62,771 bases of DNA from Bacteroidales bacterium (lineage in GTDB: Bacteria; Bacteroidota; Bacteroidia; Bacteroidales; UBA932): the NCBI GenBank assembly GCA_024398295.1, contig JAKSJL010000003.1:1-62771 (forward strand). Direction: 5' to 3'. A model generated the notes under the pieces. The model made no database searches. It had not been told where the DNA came from and saw nothing but the letters and a program-made list of their open reading frames with translations. Positions within the stretch are counted from its first letter, which is position 1; each line of letters begins with the position of its first letter. A program made the translations under genes and the position numbers. This document shows, in pieces, positions 8,417 to 16,291 of this stretch.

Positions 8417-9348
8417 CGCTTGAGGCGCACAAAGATACTGAGTGGGAGAGCTTTCTCGTAGCGGTCAAGCAGAGAGAGCTCTCCGCTTTCTATCTCGTAG
8501 CCACTCTTTCCGGTGAGCCTGAATGCCTCCTTCACAACGGTCTCGCCCAGCATGGCTGAGTAGCCGTTTGAGTAGAGGTTCAGGACCATGAATGAGTCCT
8601 TAGGCGCGAGAATCTGGGCTACGGTCTTCAGCATGTCGTAGAGGCACTCATCGAGCTTCCACTTCTCCCCGTCCGGACCGTGGCCGTATGCAGGAGGGTC
8701 AAGGATGATGCCCTGGTAGAGATTTCCTCTCTTAGCCTCTCTTTTCGCGAACTTCATGGCGTCCTCGACCACCCATCTTACATTGTCCAGGCCGCTGGCT
8801 TCCATGTTTTCCTTGGCCCAGGTCACCACCTGCCTCACTGAGTCGAGGTGTGTGACATCAGCTCCCGCTGCCCTGGCGGCCAATGATGCCGCTCCCGTGT
8901 ATGCGAAAAGGTTCAGGACCTTGGGCTTCGGAGCGCCCTCTGCCTTCGCCTTCTCGACGAGCTTCGAGGTCTCCCTGTAGATGAACTCCCAGTTCGCTGC
9001 CTGCTCGGGGAACACTCCCACGTGCTTGAACGAAGTGAGTCCCAGGCGAAGACGCAGCCTCAGACCTGGCTGAGGGCTCAGGTAGTTTATGTACCACTGG
9101 TCATTCATGGCCTTCATCCTGCTCCAGGTACCACTGTCTTCCTTTCCTGCCTTGCCGAATCCGGCACCAGGAGTGAAGCGGGTATGTATGAGCTTGTTCC
9201 ACTCGGACTCGCTCATCGACTTGTCCCAGAGAGCCTTAGGCTCGGGGCGCGCCATATAGTAGCTTCCGTAGCGCTCAAGCTTCTCTCCTCGTCCAGAATC
9301 GACGACCTCATAGTCCTTCCATGACTCCACAGGGTATTCTACTGCCAT
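8413..9348 (-). CDS. Class I SAM-dependent rRNA methyltransferase (RlmI/COG1092-like)
   Basis: A 311-residue methyltransferase. The SAM-binding motif I is VLNLFAYTGAASLAARAAGADVTHLD and the catalytic-region motif IV is ILDPPAYGHG. A DNVRWVVEDAMKFAKRE block lies between them. This pattern matches the COG1092 group, whose member RlmI makes m5C1962 in 23S rRNA; here the N-terminal PUA domain is missing and replaced by a shorter segment, so the exact target is uncertain. The gene is convergent with the DUF2723 gene, and the two stop codons overlap in CTAG. Confidence 0.85.
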   Translation of the reverse strand: MAVEYPVESWKDYEVVDSGRGEKLERYGSYYMARPEPKALWDKSMSESEWNKLIHTRFTPGAGFGKAGKEDSGTWSRMKAMNDQWYINYLSPQPGLRLRLRLGLTSFKHVGVFPEQAANWEFIYRETSKLVEKAKAEGAPKPKVLNLFAYTGAASLAARAAGADVTHLDSVRQVVTWAKENMEASGLDNVRWVVEDAMKFAKREAKRGNLYQGIILDPPAYGHGPDGEKWKLDECLYDMLKTVAQILAPKDSFMVLNLYSNGYSAMLGETVVKEAFRLTGKSGYEIESGELSLLDRYEKALPLSIFVRLKR

Positions 9349-9370
9349 AAGTTCTAAAGATTTTGTCCTA

Positions 9371-9378
9371 CAAAGATA
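9371..9378 (-). promoter_or_regulatory. -7 element for the methyltransferase gene
   Basis: CAAAGATA on the plus strand is TATCTTTG on the minus strand, 22 bases upstream of the ATG at 9348. No convincing -33 box was seen. Confidence 0.55.
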
Positions 9379-9395
9379 GATAAAATCCTCCCGTT

Positions 9396-9428
9396 TTTGT
9401 AAAAACGAGCTTTTTTTGATTATTTTTG
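9396..9428 (+). promoter_or_regulatory. Promoter for pgk
   Basis: TTTG at 9396-9399, 21 bases, then TATTTTTG at 9421-9428. This gives a leader of about 45 bases before the ATG at 9479. Confidence 0.8.
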
Positions 9429-9478
9429 TGAATCAATCCGTACTAGGGAAATTTTTAAACTAAAAATATTTTATCATT

Positions 9479-10750
9479 ATGGCATCAAACATCAATTCTT
9501 ACGATTTCACCGGTAAGAAGGCTATTGTCAGAGTAGACTTCAACGTTCCTCTCAAGGAGGGTAAGATCACTGACGATACCCGTATCCGTGGCGCACTCCC
9601 TACCCTCAAGCTCATTCTCGAGAAGGGTGGTTCACTCATCATCATGTCTCACATGGGCAAGCCTAAGGGAAAGGTTAAGCCAGAGCTTTCACTCTCTCAG
9701 ATCGTTGACGCAGTGAGCGAGAAGCTCGGCGTTCCTGTACAGTTCGCTCCAGACTGCCAGGCTGCAGACGCTCAGGCTGCTGCCCTCAAGCCAGGTGAGG
9801 TGCTTCTCCTTGAGAACCTCCGCTACTATGCTGAGGAGGAAGGAAAGCCAGTAGGAATCGAGAAGGAAGATCCTGCATACGAGGCTGCAAAGAAGGAGAT
9901 GAAGGCTCGCCAGAAGGATTTCGCTAAGAAGCTCGCTTCTTACGCTGACTGCTGGGTTATGGATGCATTCGGTACCGCACACCGTAAGCATGGCTCTACC
10001 GCTGTCATCGCTGACTACTTCGCACCAGAGGACCGTATGCTCGGTCTGCTCATGGAGAAGGAGGTTAAGGCTGTAGATAACGTACTTAACAATATCCAGC
10101 GTCCATTCATCGCTATCATGGGTGGCTCTAAGGTATCTTCAAAGATCGGTATCATCGAGAACCTTCTCGGTAAGGTAGACAAGCTCATCCTCTGTGGTGG
10201 TATGACCTACACCTTCGCGAAGGCTCACGGTGGCGAGATCGGTACCTCTATCGTGGAGATGGACAAGCTCGATGTAGCTCTCAACGTAGAGAAGATCGCT
10301 AAGGAGAATGGCGTAGAGCTCGTTCTCGCTCCAGATGCTACCTGTACTGACGGTCTCGACTTCGGTACCATGACTGTAAAGCCAGGTTCTAAGGTTGAGG
10401 TTCACCCAGCTACCGCTATCCCAGCTGGTCTCGAGGGTGTTGACGCAGGTCCTGAGGCTCAGAAGCTCTTCGCTGAGGCTATCAAGGGCTGCAAGACCAT
10501 CCTCTGGAACGGTCCTGCAGGCGTATTCGAGTGCGATGACTTCTGCGCAGGCTCAAAGGCTATCGGCGACGCTATCGCTGAGGCTACCGCAGAGGGCGCA
10601 TTCTCTCTCATCGGTGGTGGTGACTCTGTAGCATGCTGTACCAAGTTCGGTCTTACCGACAAGGTATCTTACATCTCTACAGGTGGTGGTGCTCTTCTCG
10701 AGGCTATCGAGGGCAAGGAGCTCCCAGGCGTAGCAGCTGCACTCGCATAA
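9479..10750 (+). CDS. pgk: Phosphoglycerate kinase
   Basis: A 423-residue glycolytic enzyme that transfers phosphate between 1,3-bisphosphoglycerate and ADP. Hallmarks are the N-terminal [28 protein letters not shown], the domain hinge region [29 protein letters not shown] and the nucleotide-binding end [13 protein letters not shown] ... [11 protein letters not shown]. The length is normal for Bacteroidota, which carry a short insertion around residues 115-145. It is transcribed alone between its own promoter and terminator. Its codon use is strongly biased, as expected for a highly expressed gene. Confidence 0.98.
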   Translation: MASNINSYDFTGKKAIVRVDFNVPLKEGKITDDTRIRGALPTLKLILEKGGSLIIMSHMGKPKGKVKPELSLSQIVDAVSEKLGVPVQFAPDCQAADAQAAALKPGEVLLLENLRYYAEEEGKPVGIEKEDPAYEAAKKEMKARQKDFAKKLASYADCWVMDAFGTAHRKHGSTAVIADYFAPEDRMLGLLMEKEVKAVDNVLNNIQRPFIAIMGGSKVSSKIGIIENLLGKVDKLILCGGMTYTFAKAHGGEIGTSIVEMDKLDVALNVEKIAKENGVELVLAPDATCTDGLDFGTMTVKPGSKVEVHPATAIPAGLEGVDAGPEAQKLFAEAIKGCKTILWNGPAGVFECDDFCAGSKAIGDAIAEATAEGAFSLIGGGDSVACCTKFGLTDKVSYISTGGGALLEAIEGKELPGVAAALA

Positions 10751-10771
10751 TCATAAAGCGACATATTCATG

Positions 10772-10803
10772 GAGGTCGGCCGAAAGGTCGGCCTCTTATT
10801 TTT
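10772..10803 (+). terminator. pgk terminator
   Basis: A 10-bp stem with two G-T pairs (GAGGTCGGCC with GGTCGGCCTC), a GAAA tetraloop and a following T-rich run. Its tail overlaps the -33 box of the next promoter. Confidence 0.88.
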
Positions 10804-10833
10804 GGTAAAGGTGCCATTTTTGTAGTAACTTTG
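10801..10833 (+). promoter_or_regulatory. Promoter for the GH95-like gene
   Basis: TTTG at 10801-10804, 21 bases, then TAACTTTG at 10826-10833. The -33 box lies inside the T tract of the pgk terminator, and the ATG at 10840 follows the -7 box by only 6 bases. Confidence 0.8.
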
Positions 10834-10839
10834 CGTGTT

Positions 10840-11967
10840 ATGAAAAAGTTTGTGTCCATCATACTGGCTCTTGTGCTGCCTCTGCTTGCCCAGGCACAGG
10901 CTGTGCTTTCTTTCAATGAGCCCGCGCGAGATGAGACGGAGGCATTGCCTTTAGGCGATACCTTCGGGAAGGCTCTCGTGTATGGTGGCGTCACGGACGA
11001 TGTCATCCATCTGGATTATGGAGATATCCACATTCGTCAGGCATTTGCCTGTGACACAGTTACTTCCTATGAGAGAAGGCTGGATGTCACGAAGGCATTG
11101 GCCTCGATGGATATGGGCACCAAGGATGGCGGCATGTTCTCCAGAAAGTATTTCATGTCGCGCACGTCCAGGGCTATGGTGGTCCGTCTCAGGTCCTGGG
11201 AGGAGGGCGCGCTGAACTTCCGCGTGCAGGTGGACTCCACCTGGGTGGGCGCGCAGGTAGACAGCCTTTCGGAGGAGCAGTTCGCGGTGAGTGGACTCAG
11301 TGAGAGTGGCAGACCTTATCGCTATCTCGTGCACCTCGTCTCATGTGATGGATTGTATGACACAGACCCTTGCCTGGCGGTCTCTGATGCTTCAGAGGCC
11401 ACCATCATCATAATGTCAGCGCCTGAGGAGTACATGCTGAAGGCGCAGCGCCAGAGCTATCGCGCGCTGCTGGAAGAGCATGTGCGAGACATGGCTGAGA
11501 GGCTTGCGAAGACCTCGCTGGAGGTGAAGGGGCGCGATGAAGATCTGCTCCGTTTCCACTTCGAGAGGTATCTGCAGGAGAGTGGCTATACCGTGACAGG
11601 AGTTCATCCTCTCGTGGATGGACGTGGCTTCGGTATAGCCGAGACAGGGGAGATGCTTGTCCATTCGGATGGGGGAGAGATGCTCCTGCTCCCGTCCCTG
11701 CCTAAGGCGTGGGCAGATGGATCGTTGAAGGGACTTGCTGTGGATGGAGGCCATATGGTCGACATCGACTGGCAGGCGGGCGCCCTCGAGCGGGCCATCA
11801 TCCGCTGCGGCGGCTCCAGATGCGTCCTGCGTACCCCGCGCCCCGTCGTCGTCGCCCGCTCTGGCCGCGGCCGCCCTGTATCCTCTCACATGGATAGGAT
11901 AGGGGATTGGTATGTCACAGAGGTGACAGCTCATACAGGTGACGTACTACTTGTTGTTTCGAATTAA
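10840..11967 (+). CDS. Condensed GH95-like secreted protein lacking the catalytic barrel
   Basis: A 375-residue protein with a signal peptide (MKKFVSIILALVLPLLAQAQA). Residues about 27-190 match the N-terminal beta domain of GH95 alpha-L-fucosidases (EALPLGDTFGKALVYGG; YERRLDVTKALASM; RKYFMSRTSRAMVVRLRS). Then comes the linker (YRALLEEHVRDMAERLAKTSLEVK) and only the first few residues of the barrel (FHFERYL). The sequence then jumps to the end of the barrel and the C-terminal beta domain (DGRGFGIAETGEMLVHSDGGEMLLLPSLPKAW). Family members are about 800 residues, so some 300 residues of the (alpha/alpha)6 catalytic barrel, including its active-site residues, are missing. The frame is intact. 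It may bind sugars or be a decaying gene. An upstream in-frame start lies in pgk and is rejected. Confidence 0.75.
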   Translation: MKKFVSIILALVLPLLAQAQAVLSFNEPARDETEALPLGDTFGKALVYGGVTDDVIHLDYGDIHIRQAFACDTVTSYERRLDVTKALASMDMGTKDGGMFSRKYFMSRTSRAMVVRLRSWEEGALNFRVQVDSTWVGAQVDSLSEEQFAVSGLSESGRPYRYLVHLVSCDGLYDTDPCLAVSDASEATIIIMSAPEEYMLKAQRQSYRALLEEHVRDMAERLAKTSLEVKGRDEDLLRFHFERYLQESGYTVTGVHPLVDGRGFGIAETGEMLVHSDGGEMLLLPSLPKAWADGSLKGLAVDGGHMVDIDWQAGALERAIIRCGGSRCVLRTPRPVVVARSGRGRPVSSHMDRIGDWYVTEVTAHTGDVLLVVSN

Positions 11968-11976
11968 ATTATACTT

Positions 11977-12858
11977 ATGTTTGATATTCTTGCAGTCAAT
12001 TGGCATGTGAATCCGGTCATCTTCCAGGTAGGAAGCTTCGGCCTTAGATGGTATTCACTTCTTTTCGTTTCGGGATTCATTCTCGGATGGTTCATCTTCA
12101 AGTGGTTCTTCAAGAGGGAAGGAGTCCCAGAGACCCTTCTCGACCCGCTTCTCTATACCCTTCTCATTGCCACCATCGTAGGTGCGAGACTCGGTCATTG
12201 CCTTTTCTACCAGCCTGACTATTACCTGGGCAGCTGGGAGGGCTTCCTTGAGATATTCATGCCTTGGAAGGGTGGACTCGCGAGCCATGGTGGAGCGATA
12301 GCATTGCTGCTGGCCATGTGGTGGTTTGCACGCCATTACGGAAGAAGATACCACTTCGATTTCATGTGGATCATGGATCACCTCTGCATCGCAGTGGCCT
12401 TCGCAGGCTGTTTCATCAGACTCGGAAACCTCTTCAATTCAGAGATTTATGGTGGCCCTACATCACTTCCTTGGGGATTTGTGTTCCTGCTTAACGGTGA
12501 GACTGAGCCTAAGCATCCTACCCAGCTCTATGAGGCATTGTCATACCTCATCCTCGGTATCACCCTCATCTCGCTCTACTGGAAGAAGCTGGACAGCATG
12601 TACCGCGGATTCTTCTTCGGCGCATTCCTCCTCGGCTGCTTCGGCATGAGGTTCATCATCGAGTTCATCAAGAACCCTCAGGTGGAGTTTGAGCAGACCA
12701 TGGCCATCAACATGGGCCAGATCCTCTCCATCCCATTCATTGTCGCCGGCATATGCCTTCTCGTATATGCGTACACGAAGAAAATACCTGCGAAGATAGT
12801 GCCTCCTGCTCCACAGAAGAAGGAGCCTACCCATTACGCGAAGTCGCTTGTGAAATAA
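11977..12858 (+). CDS. lgt: Prolipoprotein diacylglyceryl transferase
   Basis: A 293-residue inner-membrane enzyme that moves a diacylglyceryl group from phosphatidylglycerol to the lipobox cysteine of prolipoproteins. Diagnostic blocks are GGLASHGGAIALLLAMWWF (the essential His), the Lgt signature around GCFIRLGNLFNSEIYGGPTSLPWGF and HPTQLYEALSYL. About seven transmembrane segments are visible. This enzyme would act on all the lipoproteins encoded further right. It follows the GH95-like gene by 9 bases and its TAA overlaps the next ATG by one base. Confidence 0.97.
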   Translation: MFDILAVNWHVNPVIFQVGSFGLRWYSLLFVSGFILGWFIFKWFFKREGVPETLLDPLLYTLLIATIVGARLGHCLFYQPDYYLGSWEGFLEIFMPWKGGLASHGGAIALLLAMWWFARHYGRRYHFDFMWIMDHLCIAVAFAGCFIRLGNLFNSEIYGGPTSLPWGFVFLLNGETEPKHPTQLYEALSYLILGITLISLYWKKLDSMYRGFFFGAFLLGCFGMRFIIEFIKNPQVEFEQTMAINMGQILSIPFIVAGICLLVYAYTKKIPAKIVPPAPQKKEPTHYAKSLVK

Positions 12859-13631
12859 TGATCAAGGCGGTATTTTTCGACATCGACGGCACTCTGGTGC
12901 CTTTCGGCTCGCGCATGTTGGATTCCACGCTGGAGTCTCTTTATGCCCTTCAGCACAGTGGCGTGAAGGTGATTGTTGCAAGTGGGCGCCCTAAGTATCT
13001 GATAGACAATGTAAGAGGCTTCAATTTCGATGCCTGGGTGTGCTGCAATGGAGCTCATGCCACTATAGGAGACCGTACTGTATGCAGCATTCCTATAGCC
13101 CGTGAATCTATCGTCAAGGTGGCTCAGATAGCTGCGTCCAAGCGTATTCCCATTTATCTCTTTGGCGCGGAAAAAGCGGGCGTGAACTACATGAATGAGG
13201 AGGCGGAGCGACTTCGCAAGCTCATAAACCTCCCCATGCAGGAGGTGGTGGATGTAGTGAAGATGGCGGAAAGTGAGCCTATCTACGAGTCGACGGTCTA
13301 TGTGACCCTCGAGGAAGAGCGAAACATACTTCATCCGGAGGTGAGCGACGTCGAGTATACCAGATGGAATCCATACTTCACTGATGTGAATCCCAAGGGC
13401 CTGAGCAAGGCCACGGCGATGAAGGCGGTGCTGGATCATTTCGGCATCAGCATCTCAGAGAGCATGGCTTTCGGCGATGGAGGCAATGATATTCAGATGA
13501 TAGCCGCTGCCGGTGTCGGAGTGGTGATGGCCAATGCTTCCGATGAGGTGAAATCCCATGCCGATTACATCACGCTGGATGTCAATGATGACGGCGTCAC
13601 TGCGGCTTTGAAGCACTTTTCTCTCATTTAA
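12858..13631 (+). CDS. HAD superfamily phosphatase, Cof type
   Basis: A 257-residue hydrolase with all HAD motifs: motif I FFDIDGTLVPFG (nucleophile Asp), motif II IVASGRP, motif III Lys within NPKGLSKATAM and motif IV FGDGGNDIQMI. The large C2-type cap between motifs II and III places it in the Cof/YbiV group, which dephosphorylates small sugar phosphates or cofactors such as PLP and FMN precursors; specificity cannot be read. The start is set by the TAATG overlap with lgt; a longer frame inside lgt is rejected. Confidence 0.9.
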   Translation: MIKAVFFDIDGTLVPFGSRMLDSTLESLYALQHSGVKVIVASGRPKYLIDNVRGFNFDAWVCCNGAHATIGDRTVCSIPIARESIVKVAQIAASKRIPIYLFGAEKAGVNYMNEEAERLRKLINLPMQEVVDVVKMAESEPIYESTVYVTLEEERNILHPEVSDVEYTRWNPYFTDVNPKGLSKATAMKAVLDHFGISISESMAFGDGGNDIQMIAAAGVGVVMANASDEVKSHADYITLDVNDDGVTAALKHFSLI

Positions 13632-13661
13632 CCCAAATTGGTGTATAGGTAAACCGATTTA

Positions 13662-13707
13662 CCCTCTGGGGCCCCTTGAGAAAGGGTCTTCAGAGGGCAA
13701 GATTTTT
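13662..13707 (+). terminator. Compound hairpin, probable terminator
   Basis: An outer stem CCCTCTG (13662-13668) pairs with CAGAGGG (13691-13697), and inside it CCCTT (13673-13677) pairs with AAGGG (13682-13686). A short T run follows at 13703-13707. It lies between the HAD gene and the efflux operon. Confidence 0.6.
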
Positions 13708-13752
13708 GCAGTAGTTTTTGTCCTTTACATTAGATATTAATAGTGAAATAAT

Positions 13753-15240
13753 ATGTCAGTTAGTTCGAAGAAAGCCTTGTTAATAGCAGCGTTTGCGCTC
13801 CTTTTTCAGGGTATTATGTCGGCTCAGTATAAGGATGGACAGGCTCCAGCGGAAGAAAAACCTGCAGTTCTGACCCTTGAGGACGCCTTGAAGGTGGCAC
13901 TGAGCGAGAATGTGTCTGTCAAGGTGGCAGACAAGGAGATTACAAGAGCCCAGTACGCGAAGAAGGGCTCGTATGCAGCACTTTTCCCATCTATTGATGG
14001 CTCTGCATCATATCAGCGTACCATCAAGAAGCAGGTCATGTATATGGATGGAGGTGGTTTCGACATGTCATCCATGATAGGTGATGCTCTGCTCGGATAT
14101 CTCATGCCTCTTTATGCGCAGCATCCAGGAGTGATGCCACCAGTGCCAGAGAAACCAGATCCTAGCGAGGAGACTTCCTCTTCGAACGAAGGCTTCTCAG
14201 TAGGTCGTTGGAACACTTGGTCTACTGGAGTGAGTGCTTCCATGCCTATCGTCAATTTCCAGCTCTGGGAGAGCCTCAAGATTTCTGGCCAGGATGTAGA
14301 GCTTGCAGTTGAAAAGGCTCGCGCAAGCCGTCTGGAGATGGTGACTCAGGTTAAGCAGGCATTCTTCGCAGTTCTTCTCGCCAAGGAGTCACGCTCAGTG
14401 TTCCAGGAAGTGTTTGAAAACGCTGTGAAGAACTTCGAGAAGACAGAGATGAGATACAAGGCTCAGAAAGCCTCGGAGCTCGATTACGCTCGCGCTAAGT
14501 CTACCGTTCAGAATGCTATTCCTAACCTGTACAACGCAGAGAGTCAGGTGGCTCTCGCACTCTGGCAGCTCAAGGCTGTGATGGGTGTGGATCTGGACGA
14601 GAACATCGATGTAGCGGGAGCTTTGGCAGACTATTCGACACGCATGCTCGCAGATATCCACGAGAATGATGATTTCACCCTCGATGGGAACTCAAATATC
14701 CGTCAGCTCGCCATTCAGCTTGAGGAGCTTGCGGGAGCGGTTCGCATGCAGAAGTACGCTACTCTTCCTTCACTCGCAGTATCATTCTCATATATGATGA
14801 ATGCCATGGCCAATGATTTCAAGTTCAGCACATATCAGTGGTCACCGTACTCTTTCGTGGGCCTCAGCCTCCAGATTCCTATTTTCGCAGGTGGCAGACG
14901 TCATAACGCCATCAGGCAGGCTCAGGTGCAGTATGACGAGGTGTATCTGCAGAAGGCAAATGCTGAGCGTCAGCTTCAGATAGCTATCCGCCAGTATCTG
15001 AACCAGATGGAGACATCCATGAAGACAGTCGAGTCTGCAGAGTCTGCAGTGGAGACCGCCGAGAAGGCTTACGGTATCGCAGAGATGTCCTACCAGGTGG
15101 GCCGTAGCACCATCACTGAGCTGAACGATGCACAGCTTGCGCTTACTCAGGCGCGTCTCGGTGTGTCGCAGGCTATCTATAACTTCATCGTAGCCAAGGC
15201 AAACCTCGAGCAGACCTTGGGCGCAGATTTCACAGAATAA
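13753..15240 (+). CDS. TolC-family outer-membrane efflux channel
   Basis: A 495-residue protein with a signal peptide ending near ...GIMSAQ. It has the two tandem OEP repeats of TolC/OprM proteins: ALKVALSENVSVKVADKEITRAQYAKKGSYAALFP near the N terminus, and a second one built around SLQIPIFAGGRRHNAIRQAQVQYDEV and GRSTITELNDAQLALTQARL. It forms the outer-membrane exit duct of the tripartite pump encoded by the next two genes. A residue block of about 40 that is rich in Pro, Glu and Ser (near residues 118-145) is an unusual insertion in the first repeat. Confidence 0.93.
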   Translation: MSVSSKKALLIAAFALLFQGIMSAQYKDGQAPAEEKPAVLTLEDALKVALSENVSVKVADKEITRAQYAKKGSYAALFPSIDGSASYQRTIKKQVMYMDGGGFDMSSMIGDALLGYLMPLYAQHPGVMPPVPEKPDPSEETSSSNEGFSVGRWNTWSTGVSASMPIVNFQLWESLKISGQDVELAVEKARASRLEMVTQVKQAFFAVLLAKESRSVFQEVFENAVKNFEKTEMRYKAQKASELDYARAKSTVQNAIPNLYNAESQVALALWQLKAVMGVDLDENIDVAGALADYSTRMLADIHENDDFTLDGNSNIRQLAIQLEELAGAVRMQKYATLPSLAVSFSYMMNAMANDFKFSTYQWSPYSFVGLSLQIPIFAGGRRHNAIRQAQVQYDEVYLQKANAERQLQIAIRQYLNQMETSMKTVESAESAVETAEKAYGIAEMSYQVGRSTITELNDAQLALTQARLGVSQAIYNFIVAKANLEQTLGADFTE

Positions 15241-15253
15241 AAAAGCAATACAT

Positions 15254-16288
15254 ATGAAAAAGATCGTTTACTCAGCCCTCGTGGTAGCATCGGCTATCGT
15301 GGCAGTTTCTTGTGGATCAAGAAACACAGAGCAGAAAGAAGTGCAGGCCGCTGAGGCCGTAGAGGTGGTGACAAATGTCAATGTTATCTCTGCTGCTATT
15401 CAGGAAGTACCTCAGAATGAGACCTATCCAAGTACAGTACAGGCTTATGTCACAAATAACGTAGTGCCTCAGGCAGGTTCACGTATTAAGAATATCAATG
15501 TCGAGATCGGCGACTTCGTGAAGAAGGGCCAGGTTCTTGCCGAGATGGATATGGCTAACCTTAATCAGACCAAGCTCAAGCTTGCGAACGACTCTACCGA
15601 GCTCGCTCGTCTCAAGAGTCTGTTCGAGCAGGGTGGTCTCTCGAAGTCTGACTATGACAACGTAGTTCTAGCATACAAGGTAAGCAAGACTCAGTATGAG
15701 AACCTTCTCGAAAACACAGTGCTTCGTTCACCTATCACAGGCGTGGTTACTGCTAGAAACTATGACAAGGGTGATATGTACACCATGCAGTCTCCAATTT
15801 TCGTAGTGCAGCAGATTTCTCCAGTGAAGCTCCTCGTAGCCATCTCTGAGAAGGACTACACCAGAGTGAAGAAGGGTGACAGCGTAGGTGTCACTGCAGA
15901 CGCTCTTCCTGGAAGGTCATTCACCGGAAGGGTAAATCGCATCTATCCTACCATCGATCCAGCTTCACATACTTTCAATGCTGAGGTGCTTGTGACAAAC
16001 GGTGACTACTCACTCCGTCCAGGCATGTACGCGAAGGCAAATGTCACCTTCTCTGTAAATCACAGCATAGTGGTTCCAGATATCGCTGTCCTCAAGCAGC
16101 AGGGCTCTGGACAGAGATCTGTGTTTGTGGTAAATCCTGACAACACAGTCACATCGAAGGTCGTTACTCTCGGCCGTCACTTCGACTCAAACTTTGAGAT
16201 TCTCGATGGTATCGACGAGGGCGACAAGGTAGTCATCAAGGGCCACTCTTCACTCAAAAATGGTTCAAAGGTTAACGTAATAGACTAA
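15254..16288 (+). CDS. RND efflux periplasmic adaptor (membrane fusion protein)
   Basis: A 344-residue lipoprotein (signal ending VAVSCGS, Cys 20). It shows the HlyD/AcrA layout: a barrel-sandwich half motif (INVEIGDFVKKGQVLAEMD), an alpha-hairpin (LKLANDSTELARLKSLFEQGGLSKSDYDN), the returning lipoyl half (NTVLRSPITGVVTARNYDKGD) and a beta-barrel domain. It links the TolC-like channel to the pump. It lies 13 bases after the channel gene and 3 bases before the pump gene. Confidence 0.95.
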   Translation: MKKIVYSALVVASAIVAVSCGSRNTEQKEVQAAEAVEVVTNVNVISAAIQEVPQNETYPSTVQAYVTNNVVPQAGSRIKNINVEIGDFVKKGQVLAEMDMANLNQTKLKLANDSTELARLKSLFEQGGLSKSDYDNVVLAYKVSKTQYENLLENTVLRSPITGVVTARNYDKGDMYTMQSPIFVVQQISPVKLLVAISEKDYTRVKKGDSVGVTADALPGRSFTGRVNRIYPTIDPASHTFNAEVLVTNGDYSLRPGMYAKANVTFSVNHSIVVPDIAVLKQQGSGQRSVFVVNPDNTVTSKVVTLGRHFDSNFEILDGIDEGDKVVIKGHSSLKNGSKVNVID

Positions 16289-16291
16289 ACT

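Noticed and set aside
13632..13752. tRNA or small RNA gene in the gap before the efflux operon
   Set aside because: The only structure is a nested hairpin followed by T residues, which is sufficient as a terminator; no cloverleaf or promoter pair was found.
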